This document shows positions 1 to 9,693 of a stretch of DNA of 64,000 nucleotides, piece after piece (positions within the stretch are counted from its first letter, which is position 1; each line of letters opens with the position of its first letter). Source of the stretch: Actinomycetospora corticicola (GTDB lineage: Bacteria > Actinomycetota > Actinomycetes > Mycobacteriales > Pseudonocardiaceae); assembly GCF_013409505.1 (NCBI RefSeq), contig NZ_JACCBN010000001.1, positions 3,162,001 through 3,226,000 of the forward strand. Direction: 5' to 3'. The position numbers and the translations under genes are program-made. The notes beneath the pieces are model-generated. The model had not been told where the DNA came from. It saw nothing but the letters and a program-made list of their open reading frames with translations, and did not search any database.

Positions 1-1248
<1,248 letters not shown>

Positions 1249-1424
1249 GATGGGTGACCTCGCTCGTCCTCGTCGTCGTCGGCCCGCGTCCGGCACTCGC
1301 GTGCGAGTGCGTGGGCGCACCCCCCATGGTAAGCGCGCGCCCCGACAGGGGCCCGGGGCCCGGTCGTCGCCCGACCGGACCCCGCGACCCCGCGGACCGT
1401 CCGACGGTGTCGTCGGCGGGGACG

Positions 1425-2096
1425 TCAGACGAGGTGGATGACGCCGTAGTCGTAGCCGCGGCGCCGGTAGACCACGCTCGGTCGGCCGGTGGACTTGTCG
1501 GAGAACAGGAAGAAGTCGTGCCCGACCAGTTCCATCCGCGACAGGGCGTCGTCGACCGTCATGGGGACCGCCTCGTGCTCCTTCACGCGGGCGATGTGGC
1601 CGGGGCCGTCGCCGTCGACCTCGCGGTCGAAGCGGTCGTCGAGGGCCTCGCGGGCGGCCGGGACGGTGTCGGTCGGCGCGGTGTCGTCGGCCTCCCGGAG
1701 TGGGTCGGGCAGGGCCTCGTCGAGCTCGGCGCCGGAGGTCGGCAGCTCCTCGCCCGGTCCGCCGGCGCCGACGACCACGCGGCGACGCGCGGTGCGGTGC
1801 ACGCGACGGTCGTGGGAACGGCGCATCCGCTCCTCGAGGCGGCCGATGGCCAGGTCGAGGGCGGAGTAGAAGTCGCCGGCGCTGGCGACGGCGCGGACGA
1901 CGGGTCCGCGTCCGCGGCCGGTGATCTCCACGCTCTGACAGGTCTTGGTCTGGCGCGGGTTGTTCTCGTGCGAGAGCTCGACGGACATCCGGATGACCTT
2001 GTGGTCATAGCGTCCGAGTCGGGCCAACTTCTCGGTCGTGTGGTCACGGAAATGCTCCGGGACCTCGACGTTGCGGCCACAGATGACGATCTCCAC
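1425..2096 (-). CDS. hpf: Ribosome hibernation promoting factor, long form
   Basis: This 223-residue protein binds the 30S decoding region and, through its C-terminal domain, pairs 70S ribosomes into inactive 100S dimers in stationary phase or under stress. The N-terminal domain (about residues 1-110) has the S30AE/RaiA fold with [23 protein letters not shown] and the [14 protein letters not shown]-like end. A disordered acidic linker follows. The C-terminal domain (about 170-223) has the family motif [28 protein letters not shown] and ends in [14 protein letters not shown]. The start is the GTG at 2096, preceded by GGGAG at a five-base gap. A much longer open frame continues upstream but has no homology. 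The neighbours are comF upstream and secA downstream, as in mycobacteria. Confidence 0.95.
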   Translation of the reverse strand: MEIVICGRNVEVPEHFRDHTTEKLARLGRYDHKVIRMSVELSHENNPRQTKTCQSVEITGRGRGPVVRAVASAGDFYSALDLAIGRLEERMRRSHDRRVHRTARRRVVVGAGGPGEELPTSGAELDEALPDPLREADDTAPTDTVPAAREALDDRFDREVDGDGPGHIARVKEHEAVPMTVDDALSRMELVGHDFFLFSDKSTGRPSVVYRRRGYDYGVIHLV

Positions 2097-2209
2097 ATCA
2101 ACTCCCGGGGGAAGTACGGAGCGCCGCCACCCGGCCGGGCAGGCCCGTGGCGTCGCGGTAGGACTCCTCGTGCCTCCTCTCGGTCGCCGGACCGGTGAGA
2201 GGGGACACG

Positions 2210-3067
2210 CTAGCGATTCCGGCGGGTGGCCGGAAGGTGTCGGGCGGGCGTCTCCCTGGTCGGGGGAGACGCAGCGGAGCGGAGCTCGACCGCGGGGTGG
2301 GGACGGACGGCCGCGTCCTGCTCCCGGCGGCTGGACACCGGGCGCGGTGCAGCCGTCCGGGTGACCCCCCGTCGAGGGAGGCGACCCCCGGGCACCACCG
2401 GTCGCCGGGCCCCGACCGCGGTGACGACCAGGACCAGGTCGACGGGCAGCCCCGCGGCCGCCAGGGCGCGTGAGCACGCCAGGGCGGTGGCCCCGGTGGT
2501 GAGGACGTCGTCGAGCAGCACCACCGCGGGTCGCCCGGTCGGCGGGCGGAGGCCCGGCCGGACCCGCAGGTGGGCCGCCAGGTTCGCGGCGCGCGCCCGG
2601 GCGTCCAGACCGACGGAGTCCCGCGCCCGCCACGACAGCGCCAGGGCGGGCAGCGCGACGTGGTCGCCGCCGGCCGCGACCGCCCGGGCCAGCCGCAGCA
2701 TGTGGTCGCCGCCCCGCGCCCGGGCCGCCCCCGGCCGGGAGGGCGCGGGAACGAGCAGGCACTCCTCGCGCGGGAGGGCCTGGGCGAGCGCCGCCGCGAG
2801 GGCCCCGGCCAGGGGCACGGCGAGGTCCCGGCGGCCGCGCTCCTTGTAGGCGATCACGGCCCGCCGGGGTGCTCCGCGGTAGGGCGCGAGCGCCAGGGCG
2901 GGCGGGAGCCCGGCCAGCTCGGGGGTCGGTACCGGCCGCGCCAGGTCGGCCCGGCAGGCCGTGCAGAGCCCCTCCCCCGGCGCCACCACGGCGTCGCAGC
3001 CGCCGCACGGGGTCGGGAGCAGCAGGTCGAGCAGGGCGCGCACGGCACGCCGCAGGGCGGGGATCAC
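2210..3067 (-). CDS. ComF family phosphoribosyltransferase-like protein
   Basis: This 285-residue protein belongs to the ComF/GntX family, linked to DNA uptake or nucleotide salvage. Its reaction in actinobacteria is not established. The N-terminus has a zinc-knuckle-like CGGCD followed by CTAC (about residues 17-43). The middle has the AYKERGRRDLA motif typical of ComF. A type I PRPP-binding loop VVLLDDVLTTGAT lies near residues 190-203. The last 65 or so residues are Arg/Pro-rich and have no family counterpart, so the C-terminus may be an extension by read-through of non-conserved sequence. The start is a GTG at 3067 giving MIPALRRAVRALLDLLLP, and no convincing ribosome site is visible. It sits between lpqB and hpf, the same place as Rv3242c. 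Confidence 0.85.
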   Translation of the reverse strand: MIPALRRAVRALLDLLLPTPCGGCDAVVAPGEGLCTACRADLARPVPTPELAGLPPALALAPYRGAPRRAVIAYKERGRRDLAVPLAGALAAALAQALPREECLLVPAPSRPGAARARGGDHMLRLARAVAAGGDHVALPALALSWRARDSVGLDARARAANLAAHLRVRPGLRPPTGRPAVVLLDDVLTTGATALACSRALAAAGLPVDLVLVVTAVGARRPVVPGGRLPRRGVTRTAAPRPVSSRREQDAAVRPHPAVELRSAASPPTRETPARHLPATRRNR

Positions 3068-3204
3068 GGTCGGAGATGCTCGGCGCGCCCGTCCCGGACC
3101 GCCAGGAGCCCTCCCGGGCCTGGGGACGGCCCGACGTCGGGAACGGGCCTGGGGACGGACCACTGGGCCGGACGCCGCCTCCCACGGGCGGGTGGAGCAG
3201 GCGC

Positions 3205-5034
3205 CTAGCCCGGGTAGGCGGGCACCGACGAGTTCGACCCGCCGGGGACGGAGCTCCAGACGTCGCCGCCGCTCGCCGGCAGCGACCAGAGCCCGCCCTG
3301 GTCCACCACGAGGGTCGGCCGCTCCGGGGCCGCCGCGACGGCGGTGACGGGCGGGGTGAGGTTCGTGGTGGTCGGGCTGTCGAGCTCGAGGCCGTCGACC
3401 GAGGCGACCTGCACCGGCCGTCCGAGCGCCGTGCCGACCGCGACCAGCCGGTCGGTCTGCGACCAGGTCACGTCCAGCACGCCGGCGAGGGCCTCCCCGA
3501 CGGGGCCCGGCCGCAGCACCCGCACCGGCCCGAGCCGCGCGCCGCCGCCGGTGTCGCGGATGACGGTCGCGATGAGCACGCGTCCCCCGGAGACCAGCGC
3601 GACCTTCGTGCCGTCCGGGGAGAGTCGCAGCGTCGACGGCGGGCCGTAGCCGGCCAGCGGGGCGGTGTCGAGCGCGACCGGCGTCAGGGCGCCGCCGGCC
3701 CCGCGGACCGCGCGCACCGGGGTCCCGTCCACCACCGTCCACACCTCGGTGCCGTCCGGGGTCCACGACGGCCGGCTCACGACCCGACCGGCGACCGGGC
3801 TCGGGGTGGCCGCGGCCCCCGTGCGCCCCACCCACAGGCGCATCCCGTCGAGACCGTTGCCGACCACGGCGACGTCGCGGCCGTCGGGCGAGAGGCTGGC
3901 GCTGCGGGCGTCGTCGACGCCGGTGACGAGGTCGGGACCGTTCGTGGTCGCGGTCGACGGGTCCGGCACCGTGAGCACCCGGCCGCCGGTCACCACGAGG
4001 GCGGGCGGGGTGGCCGCGGTCGACGCCGTGTTCCCGCTCGGGAGGTCGGGCCGTTCCCGGACGACGGGCGGCAGGGCGGCGAGGACGTCGCCGACGCCGA
4101 GCTCGGTGCGCCCCTCGACGAGCGGCTCGCCGTCCACGCTGGGGGCGACGCGGTCGATGCCGACCCCGGCCAGCGTGAGCACGATCTGCTGGGCGATCTC
4201 CGTCCGGCGCGCCTCGTCGAGCGCGTCGACCGGACCGATCCGGGTGAGGTCGACGGTGGTCACGCCGTCCGCGCTCGTGCCCACCGCGGAGCGCAGCATC
4301 GCGCCCGCCGGGAGGGCGGACAGGGCGGCCCCGCGCAGGTCCTCCGACGGCCCGGACAGCAGTTCGTCGAGCACCCGCGACGCGACCGACCGGGCCGGGC
4401 TCGTGGCGAGGTAGCGGGTCTCCGCCACCGGTGCGCCGCCCACCGCCGCCTGGAACCAGATGCGGACCGGGCGCGTGTTCGCCCGCAGGTCGGTGCGGCG
4501 CACGATCGTCCCGGGCGGCAGGTCGGCGATCCGCCACACCCCGTTGTCCTGCGTGAGGCGCACGGTCACGTCGACCGTCCCCGGGTCGGCCACGAAGGCG
4601 CCGTCCGGGCGCAGGACGCCGAGCTTGTCCGCCCGCACCCGCACCGACGCGTCCGGGGACTGGCCGCTGCCGGCGACGAAGGTGGTGTCGACGCGGTCGG
4701 AGACGACGGTCGGCGAGGCCCCGTCGTCCCAGCTCCCGGCGGTCGCCGGACTGAGGAAGGCCCGCGCCGCGCTGTGCCGCTCCGCCGTCGAGCCCGAGGC
4801 GAGGATCCAGCCGCGGACGATCTCCAGCGGCCCCGCGCCCCGGGCGGGACCGGGCGGGGCGCTCGGCTCGGCCGGGTCGCCGACCCGCCGCAGCACCGTG
4901 ACGTCCGACGAGCCGGGCACCGTCGCGCAGCCCGCCGGCAGCAGCGCGACGAGCCCGAGGACGGCGGCCAGCACGGCCCGGGCGGGGCGAGCGGAGCGAC
5001 GGGAGGGAGAACGCCGTCGGGACCCTCCGGTCAT
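3205..5034 (-). CDS. lpqB: Lipoprotein LpqB (MtrAB accessory)
   Basis: LpqB is a membrane-anchored extracytoplasmic lipoprotein that modulates the MtrAB two-component system and affects cell division and antibiotic tolerance in mycobacteria. The 609-residue product starts with an Arg-rich n-region, a hydrophobic segment and a lipobox LPAGC with the lipidated Cys at residue 36. A GerMN domain (sporulation/germination fold) occupies about residues 180-330, and a beta-propeller-like C-terminal half carries repeated SLSPDGRDVA and LRLSPDGTKVA motifs. The ATG at 5034 overlaps the mtrB stop by four bases (ATGA), so translation is probably coupled. It is the last gene of the tmk-mtrA-mtrB-lpqB operon. 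Its length matches the family. Confidence 0.95.
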   Translation of the reverse strand: MTGGSRRRSPSRRSARPARAVLAAVLGLVALLPAGCATVPGSSDVTVLRRVGDPAEPSAPPGPARGAGPLEIVRGWILASGSTAERHSAARAFLSPATAGSWDDGASPTVVSDRVDTTFVAGSGQSPDASVRVRADKLGVLRPDGAFVADPGTVDVTVRLTQDNGVWRIADLPPGTIVRRTDLRANTRPVRIWFQAAVGGAPVAETRYLATSPARSVASRVLDELLSGPSEDLRGAALSALPAGAMLRSAVGTSADGVTTVDLTRIGPVDALDEARRTEIAQQIVLTLAGVGIDRVAPSVDGEPLVEGRTELGVGDVLAALPPVVRERPDLPSGNTASTAATPPALVVTGGRVLTVPDPSTATTNGPDLVTGVDDARSASLSPDGRDVAVVGNGLDGMRLWVGRTGAAATPSPVAGRVVSRPSWTPDGTEVWTVVDGTPVRAVRGAGGALTPVALDTAPLAGYGPPSTLRLSPDGTKVALVSGGRVLIATVIRDTGGGARLGPVRVLRPGPVGEALAGVLDVTWSQTDRLVAVGTALGRPVQVASVDGLELDSPTTTNLTPPVTAVAAAPERPTLVVDQGGLWSLPASGGDVWSSVPGGSNSSVPAYPG

Positions 5035-6830
5035 CGCACGTCCTCCGGCGTTCCCGACGGTCGAGCTCCGCTGCGCTCCGTCTCCGGTCCCGACGACGGG
5101 TCCGGCAGGTCCTCGGGCACGATCGCCGCGAACTCGCCGGTCTCCGGGGGCGGCAGCGCCGTCCCGGTGGTGCCCGCGGCCTCGTGGATGCCGGGCTCGG
5201 CCTCCGCGGGCGCCGCCGAGACGGGGATGAGTGGCAGCGGGCTGGTGCGCAGCAGGTCCCCCGCCTCGCGCGGGAGCGTCAGGCGGAACACGGAGCCGTG
5301 GTCGGTCTCCCCCCACGCCTGCAGCCAGCCGCCCTGCAGGCGCGCGTCCTCGAGGCTGATCGCGAGGCCCAGGCCGGTGCCGCCGCTGCGGCGCTGCCGG
5401 GAGGGGTCGGCGCGCCAGAACCGGTTGAACACCAGGCCGGCCTCGCCGGGCTTGAGCCCGATCCCGTGGTCGCGCACCACGACGGCCACGGCGTGCTCGT
5501 CGGCCGCGACCCGCACCTCCACCGGCCGGCTCTCGCCGTGGTCGATCGCGTTGGCCAGGAGGTTGCGCAGGATGCGCTCGACCCGGCGCGGATCGACCTC
5601 GGCCACGGCCGGGTCGGTGAGGTCCAGCAGCAGTGGGGTCGCGCTGTCGTCCACGAGGTGGCGAACGGTCTCGGCGGCGCGGCGCACCACGTCGCGGACG
5701 TCGACCTGCTCGACGGCGAGCTCGGCGACCCCGGCGTCGAGCCGGCTGATCTCGAGCAGGTCGCCGAGCAGGGACTCGAAGCGGTCCAGCTCGTCCACCA
5801 GCAGCTGCGCGCTGCGCTGCGCGATCCGGTCCATGTCCTCGGCCTGCGCGTGCAGGACCTCGGCCGCCATCCGGACCGTCGTCAGCGGCGTCCGCAGCTC
5901 GTGGCTGACGTCGGAGGTGAAGCGCCGCTGCAGCGCGCCGAACTCCTCGAGCTGGTGGATCTGCTGCTGGATGCTCGCGGCCATCTCGTTGTACGACTCC
6001 GCGAGGCGCGCCACCTCGTCGTCGCCGTAGACCGGCATCCGCTCGTCGAGGTGGCCGTCGGCGAACCGCTCGGCCACGTCCGCGGCCTGCCGCACCGGCC
6101 GGACGACCTGCCGCGTCACGATGCTCGAGATGCCCGCGAGCAGGCCCAGCAGCGCCAGCCCGGCGAGGGCCAGCGTCGACTGGATCAGCGCGAGCGTCCG
6201 CTGCTCCGCCGAGAGTGGGAAGATCAGGTACAGCTGCAGGTTGCGACCGGCGGTCCGCACCGGCTGCCCCACGACGTAGGCGGGCACGTCCGGGCGCCCG
6301 GCCTGGCTCACCGTCACGTACTTGGTCGCGAGGAAGCCCTTGAGCACCGGGGCGCGCAGCTGCGGGGGCACCACGCTCGCCGGTCCCGACGACGGGTCGG
6401 TCACCGACCCGGTCGCCCCCACCGCCCCCGGCGTCCCGATCGCCTCCGTGCCGGCCACCAGCACGGCCTCGAACGCCCCGGCGTCCCGGTCCGACCCGGA
6501 ACCCGACGACGTGAGCCCGTCGAGGGCCTCGTCGAGCGTGGCCTGCGTGCCGTCGCGGTCGGGGTCGACCCGGGCGAGATCGCGCTCGAGGTTGCCGCGG
6601 CTGATGTCGGCCTGCACCAGGGCGGCCTGCTCCTTGCCCTCGAGCAGCCGGTCCGCGATCTGGGTCTGCAGGACCAGCCCGAGCACCAGCACCACCACGG
6701 TCGACATCGCGACCGTGGAGAGCACCACGCGCAGCTGCATCGAGCGGCGCCACAGCACGCGGACGGCGCCGACCCGCTCGGCGAGGGCCAGTTCGGCGCG
6801 ACGACGGAGCCCGGCGAGACGGTCAGCCAC
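5031..6830 (-). CDS. mtrB: Sensor histidine kinase MtrB
   Basis: MtrB is the membrane sensor kinase that phosphorylates MtrA to control cell-wall metabolism, replication initiation and osmotic responses. The 599-residue protein has a first transmembrane helix near residues 35-57 (VVLSTVAMSTVVVLVLGLVL), an extracytoplasmic region, a second helix near 215-235, and a HAMP domain containing RQVVRPVRQAADVAERFADG. A HisKA domain follows with the phosphoacceptor in FTSDVSHELRTPL, then a HATPase with the N box NLLANAIDHGE, G1 box VRDHGIGL and GGTGLGLAIS. It starts at ATG 6830, 30 bases after mtrA ends, and its stop overlaps the lpqB start. The C-terminal tail is Pro/Glu-rich and probably disordered. 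Confidence 0.97.
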   Translation of the reverse strand: MADRLAGLRRRAELALAERVGAVRVLWRRSMQLRVVLSTVAMSTVVVLVLGLVLQTQIADRLLEGKEQAALVQADISRGNLERDLARVDPDRDGTQATLDEALDGLTSSGSGSDRDAGAFEAVLVAGTEAIGTPGAVGATGSVTDPSSGPASVVPPQLRAPVLKGFLATKYVTVSQAGRPDVPAYVVGQPVRTAGRNLQLYLIFPLSAEQRTLALIQSTLALAGLALLGLLAGISSIVTRQVVRPVRQAADVAERFADGHLDERMPVYGDDEVARLAESYNEMAASIQQQIHQLEEFGALQRRFTSDVSHELRTPLTTVRMAAEVLHAQAEDMDRIAQRSAQLLVDELDRFESLLGDLLEISRLDAGVAELAVEQVDVRDVVRRAAETVRHLVDDSATPLLLDLTDPAVAEVDPRRVERILRNLLANAIDHGESRPVEVRVAADEHAVAVVVRDHGIGLKPGEAGLVFNRFWRADPSRQRRSGGTGLGLAISLEDARLQGGWLQAWGETDHGSVFRLTLPREAGDLLRTSPLPLIPVSAAPAEAEPGIHEAAGTTGTALPPPETGEFAAIVPEDLPDPSSGPETERSGARPSGTPEDVR

Positions 6831-6860
6831 GGGGCGCGCCGCGACGGGAGGCCATGCCGA

Positions 6861-7538
6861 TCAGGGCGGTCCGGCCTTGTAGCCGACGCCGCGCACCGTG
6901 AGCACCACCTCGGGGTGCTCCGGGTCCTTCTCCACCTTCGAGCGCAGCCGCTGCACGTGGACGTTGACCAGCCGCGTGTCCGCCGCGTGCCGGTAGCCCC
7001 ACACCTGCTCCAGCAGCACCTCGCGGGTGAACACCTGCCGCGGCTTGCGGGCCAGTGCCACCAGCAGGTCGAACTCCAGCGGCGTCAGCGGGATCGGGGC
7101 GCCGCCCCGCCGCACCTGGTGCGCCGGCACGTCGATCGTCACGTCGCCGATCTGCATCTGCTCGCTCGGCTCGCTGGGGAACTGCCGCAGCCGCGCCCGG
7201 ATCCGCGCGACCAGTTCCTTCGGCTTGAACGGCTTGACGATGTAGTCGTCCGCCCCCGACTCCAGGCCGAGGACGATGTCCACCGTGTCGGTCTTCGCCG
7301 TCAGCATGACGACGGGCACCCCGGACTCCGCCCGGATCGCCCGGCACACGTCGATCCCGTTCATCCCCGGGAGCATCAGGTCGAGCAGCACCAGATCCGG
7401 CGCGGACTCCCGCACGGTCGGCAGTGCCTCGGCCCCGTCGGAGACGACGGTCGTCTCGAACCCCTCGCCCTGCAGGACGATCGTCAGCATCTCGGCGAGC
7501 GAGGAGTCGTCGTCCACGACCAGGATCCGGGAACTCAT
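6861..7538 (-). CDS. mtrA: Response regulator MtrA (OmpR family)
   Basis: MtrA is the essential DNA-binding partner of MtrB. The 225-residue protein has a receiver domain (residues 1-120) with the acidic pocket in ILVVDDDSS, the phospho-Asp in LVLLDLMLPGMNG, Thr in VMLTAKTD and Lys in IVKPFKPKEL. The OmpR winged helix (about 130-225) contains LTPLEFDLLVALARKPRQVF and ends RLRSKVEKDPEHPEVVLTVR-type sequence before GVGYKAGPP. Its ATG at 7538 overlaps the tmk stop by four bases (ATGA), so tmk and mtrA are translationally coupled. The same operon order is found in M. tuberculosis (Rv3247c-Rv3244c). Confidence 0.98.
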   Translation of the reverse strand: MSSRILVVDDDSSLAEMLTIVLQGEGFETTVVSDGAEALPTVRESAPDLVLLDLMLPGMNGIDVCRAIRAESGVPVVMLTAKTDTVDIVLGLESGADDYIVKPFKPKELVARIRARLRQFPSEPSEQMQIGDVTIDVPAHQVRRGGAPIPLTPLEFDLLVALARKPRQVFTREVLLEQVWGYRHAADTRLVNVHVQRLRSKVEKDPEHPEVVLTVRGVGYKAGPP

Positions 7539-8239
7539 GTCTCAATGGTGTCACTTCTCACCGACGATCCGGGAGCGAATGCGTCCGTGAGCACGGCATC
7601 CAGGATCGCGTCAGCCGTACGGGTGAGCGCATCATCCCCCGACTGCCGATTGTCCGACACCCACCAGGGGGAGAGCCACTGCTCCGCGACGAGGGCGTCG
7701 TAGACCGCGGCACACCGGCCCTGCAGGGCGGCGTCGGCCTCGAACCCGTCGGCCGCGCGGTCGGGCTGCTGTGCGGCCCGGTCCCGGACCCGCTGCGCCG
7801 CGAGGTCCGGCGGCACCCGCACCAGCACCTGCGCGTCCGGGAGCGGGAGCCCGAACCGCTCGATCTCGGTGGCCCGCACCCAGTCGGCGAAGGGCCCGAT
7901 CGTCTCGTGCCGCCGGGCCGAGCCGTACGCGGCGTTGGACGCGACGTAGCGGTCGACCAGCAGCAGGTCGGAGTCCCGACGAAGGGTCTCGAGCTCCTCG
8001 CGCGCCGCCCGGCGGTCGAGTGCGAACAGCAGGGCCATCGCGTGCACCGAGGCTCCCGTGTCACCGTGCGCGCCGCGCAACGCCTCGCCGGCCAGCGCCG
8101 CGTGCACGTCGTCGTCGTAGCGGGGGAACGCCAGGGTGCCGACCCGGGCGCCGCGGGCCCGGGCGCCACGGCTCAGGGCCGCGACGATCGTCGCCTTGCC
8201 CGCCCCGTCCAGGCCCTCGACGGCCACCAGAACACCCAC
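7535..8239 (-). CDS. tmk: Thymidylate kinase
   Basis: This enzyme phosphorylates dTMP to dTDP with ATP in DNA precursor synthesis. The 234-residue product has the P-loop VEGLDGAGKATI at residues 7-18, a DR-type motif in LLLVDRYVASNAAYG (DRY is typical of thymidylate kinases), and a lid region with RVRDRAAQQPDRA. The GTG at 8239 is preferred because it gives MGVLVAVEGLDGAGK, matching mycobacterial Tmk, and lies seven bases after a TAGCGT -10 element (leaderless). A GTG at 8248 is in frame but falls inside that promoter. It is the first gene of the operon with mtrA, mtrB and lpqB. The REP-like repeat split by an IS110 element begins 48 bases upstream. Confidence 0.93.
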   Translation of the reverse strand: MGVLVAVEGLDGAGKATIVAALSRGARARGARVGTLAFPRYDDDVHAALAGEALRGAHGDTGASVHAMALLFALDRRAAREELETLRRDSDLLLVDRYVASNAAYGSARRHETIGPFADWVRATEIERFGLPLPDAQVLVRVPPDLAAQRVRDRAAQQPDRAADGFEADAALQGRCAAVYDALVAEQWLSPWWVSDNRQSGDDALTRTADAILDAVLTDAFAPGSSVRSDTIET

Positions 8240-8246
8240 GGACGGC

Positions 8247-8252
8247 ACGCTA
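8247..8252 (-). promoter_or_regulatory. Leaderless -10 element of tmk operon
   Basis: TAGCGT (TANNNT) on the minus strand ends seven bases before the GTG at 8239. That spacing places the transcription start at or next to the start codon. No good -35 is visible. The palindromic repeat lies immediately upstream, so the IS110 insertion 89 bases from this box could alter operon expression. Confidence 0.5.
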
Positions 8253-8286
8253 GCCAGGAACGCAGTGTGACCGCGGTGCGGGACCC

Positions 8287-8341
8287 GCGAGGTGCACATC
8301 GGGCAGGGCTACCGGCCTCCGGACCTGCCCCACGTGAACCT
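8287..8341 (+). repeat. REP-like palindromic repeat, family A, copy 1 (interrupted by IS110)
   Basis: This is the left arm and most of the right arm of a roughly 60-base imperfect palindrome. It runs from GCGAGGTGCACATCGGGCAG to CCTGCCCCACGTGAACCT. The final bases of the right arm (CGTGG) reappear at 9657-9661 after the insertion sequence. Other copies are at 9715, 9799, 38477, 62276 and 62360. Confidence 0.85.
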
Positions 8342-8392
8342 CAGTGTCAGGGTCGGTGGTGCCGCTGTTGCGGTGGTCGGGATCCTGGTCGT

Positions 8393-8528
8393 CGGTGCTC
8401 TGGCTCTCCATGTGACTGCCCCTGATGGGCCAGCGCGAGCTGTGCCGGGCACCGGCGGCCAGGCCGGCCGGCGTGACTTGATAGGAGCGTGGCAGCGCCC
8501 CCACTGAGGTGTGTCCGCCGACCGGCCC
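8393..8528 (+). ncRNA. Predicted IS110 bridge RNA (target and donor loops)
   Basis: Two stem-loops fit the published bridge-RNA plan. In the target loop, the outer stem CGGTGC/GCACCG (8393-8398 with 8449-8454) encloses a left guide CCATGTGACT (8408-8417), a hairpin GCCC-CTGAT-GGGC (8418-8430) and a right guide CGCGAG (8434-8439). The left guide matches the repeat sequence just before the CT core (9/10 with the copy at 38521, 7/10 plus two wobbles at the occupied site), and the right guide is the complement of CTCGCG. In the donor loop, a GC-rich stem (about 8464-8473 with 8517-8528) encloses ATAGGAGC (8481-8488), identical to the right end at 9645-9652, and CACTGAG (8502-8508), the exact complement of CTCAGTG at 8340-8346. 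The RNA's true ends are unknown. Confidence 0.78.
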
Positions 8529-8569
8529 GGCCTGTTGTCCCCCGCAGGCTAGGAGCAGGAGACCCTTCG

Positions 8570-9643
8570 ATGGTCCTGATGGTCGGAGTCGATGTCCACA
8601 AAGACACCCACACCGCGGTGGTGGTCGATCAACTCGGGGTGCGCCGCGCGCAGCGTCGGGTGCAGGCCACCGACGCCGGGCACCTGGAGTTGTTGGCGTG
8701 GGTCCAGGGTGTGGGTGAGGAGTTCGCGGTCGCGGCTGGGCCCGAGATCGAGTGGGCGGTGGAGGACTGCCGGCATGTGTCGCTGCGCCTGGAGCGGGCG
8801 TTGCTCGCCGCGGGGCAGCGAGTGCGGCGGGTGCCGCCGAAGCTGATGGCCGGTGCCCGGAGCTCGGCGCGGGAGTTCGGGAAGTCCGACCCGATCGATG
8901 CGACCGCGATCGCCCGGGCCGCGTTGCGGGAGCCGGACCTGCCCCTGGCCGAGCACACCCCGGCCAGCCGGGAGCTGAAGCTGCTGGTCGATCACCGTGA
9001 GCACCTGGTGGCGGAGCGGACCGCGATGATCTGCCGGCTGCGTTGGCACCTGCACGAGCTCGATCCCGAACTCGAGCGCAGCATCCCGGCCCGCGGGCTG
9101 GACAAGCCCACCCGTCTGACCGCGCTGGCCGCGCTGCTGCCCGCCGAGCACCCCGGGCTGGTCGGCGAACTGGCCGCCGAGCTGGTCGGCGACATCGCCG
9201 CACGCACCACCCGCATCCGCGCCCTGGAGCGCGAGATCGCCCGCCGCGTCGCCCAGCTGGCCCCGCAGCTGCTCGAGTTGCCCGGCTGCGGGCCGCTCTC
9301 GGCGGCGAAGCTGCTCGCCGAGACCGCCCGCCCGGGCCGGTTCCGCTCCGAGGCCTGCTTCGCGATGCACGCCGGGGTCGCACCGATCCCGGCCTCCTCG
9401 GGGCGCACCGACCGCCACCGGCTGGCCCGCGGCGGCAACCGGCAACTCAACGCCGCCCTGCACCGCATCGCGCTGACCCAGACCCGGCTACCCGAGAGCC
9501 TCGGACGGGCCTACTACGACAAGCGTCGAGCCCGCGGCGACCGACACAACGACGCCCTCCGCGCCCTCAAACGACGCCTCGCCCGCGTCGTGTTCAACCT
9601 GCTCCGACAGACCGAACCCACCCCAACCCCCGCCGCCGCTTGA
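8570..9643 (+). CDS. IS110-family RNA-guided recombinase (transposase)
   Basis: This protein is the recombinase that moves the element together with its bridge RNA. The 357-residue product has the RuvC-like DEDD domain: Asp8 in VGVDVHKDTHT, Glu in the segment GPEIEWAVEDCRH (59-65), and Asp107 and Asp110 in KSDPIDATAIAR. A coiled region (about 140-230) follows, then the Tnp/IS116/IS110/IS902 domain beginning LLELPGCGPLSAAKLLAE, which holds the candidate catalytic Ser276 or Ser277 in APIPASSGRTDRH. No frameshift or internal stop is seen, so it looks active. The ATG at 8570 follows AGGAGCAGGAG at a normal distance. An upstream in-frame ATG exists but would translate the bridge-RNA region. The stop is 11 bases from the right end. 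Confidence 0.95.
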   Translation: MVLMVGVDVHKDTHTAVVVDQLGVRRAQRRVQATDAGHLELLAWVQGVGEEFAVAAGPEIEWAVEDCRHVSLRLERALLAAGQRVRRVPPKLMAGARSSAREFGKSDPIDATAIARAALREPDLPLAEHTPASRELKLLVDHREHLVAERTAMICRLRWHLHELDPELERSIPARGLDKPTRLTALAALLPAEHPGLVGELAAELVGDIAARTTRIRALEREIARRVAQLAPQLLELPGCGPLSAAKLLAETARPGRFRSEACFAMHAGVAPIPASSGRTDRHRLARGGNRQLNAALHRIALTQTRLPESLGRAYYDKRRARGDRHNDALRALKRRLARVVFNLLRQTEPTPTPAAA

Positions 9644-9693
9644 CATAGGAGCAGCTCGTGGACCGGCTGGCCGACCGCAAGCCGCCGGCCGGA

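Larger units (their letters stand above)
8342..9656 (+). mobile_element. IS110-family insertion sequence, complete, inserted in repeat A1
   Basis: The element is 1,315 bases including one CT core. Removing 8342-9656 joins CCACGTGAACCT to CGTGGACCGGC, which closely matches the uninterrupted repeat copy at 9759-9780 (CCACGTGAACCTGGTGGACC), so an empty-site paralogue lies in the same window. There are no terminal inverted repeats and only the two-base CT core is duplicated (8340-8341 and 9655-9656), as expected for IS110 elements. The contents are a 228-base non-coding left end with a predicted bridge RNA, a 357-residue recombinase, and an 11-base right end after the stop. IS621, the characterised relative, also uses a CT core and inserts in REP sequences. 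Confidence 0.88.

Noticed and set aside
2869-6030. Very long plus-strand open frame (1,053 codons) opposite lpqB, mtrB and comF
   Set aside because: Its product is Arg/Gly/Pro-rich low-complexity sequence without domains, while the minus strand encodes complete LpqB and MtrB. Such antisense frames are common in very GC-rich DNA.
8292-8507. Small open frame over repeat A1 and the IS left end
   Set aside because: It spans the IS junction and the predicted bridge RNA, so any apparent protein would be an accident of insertion.
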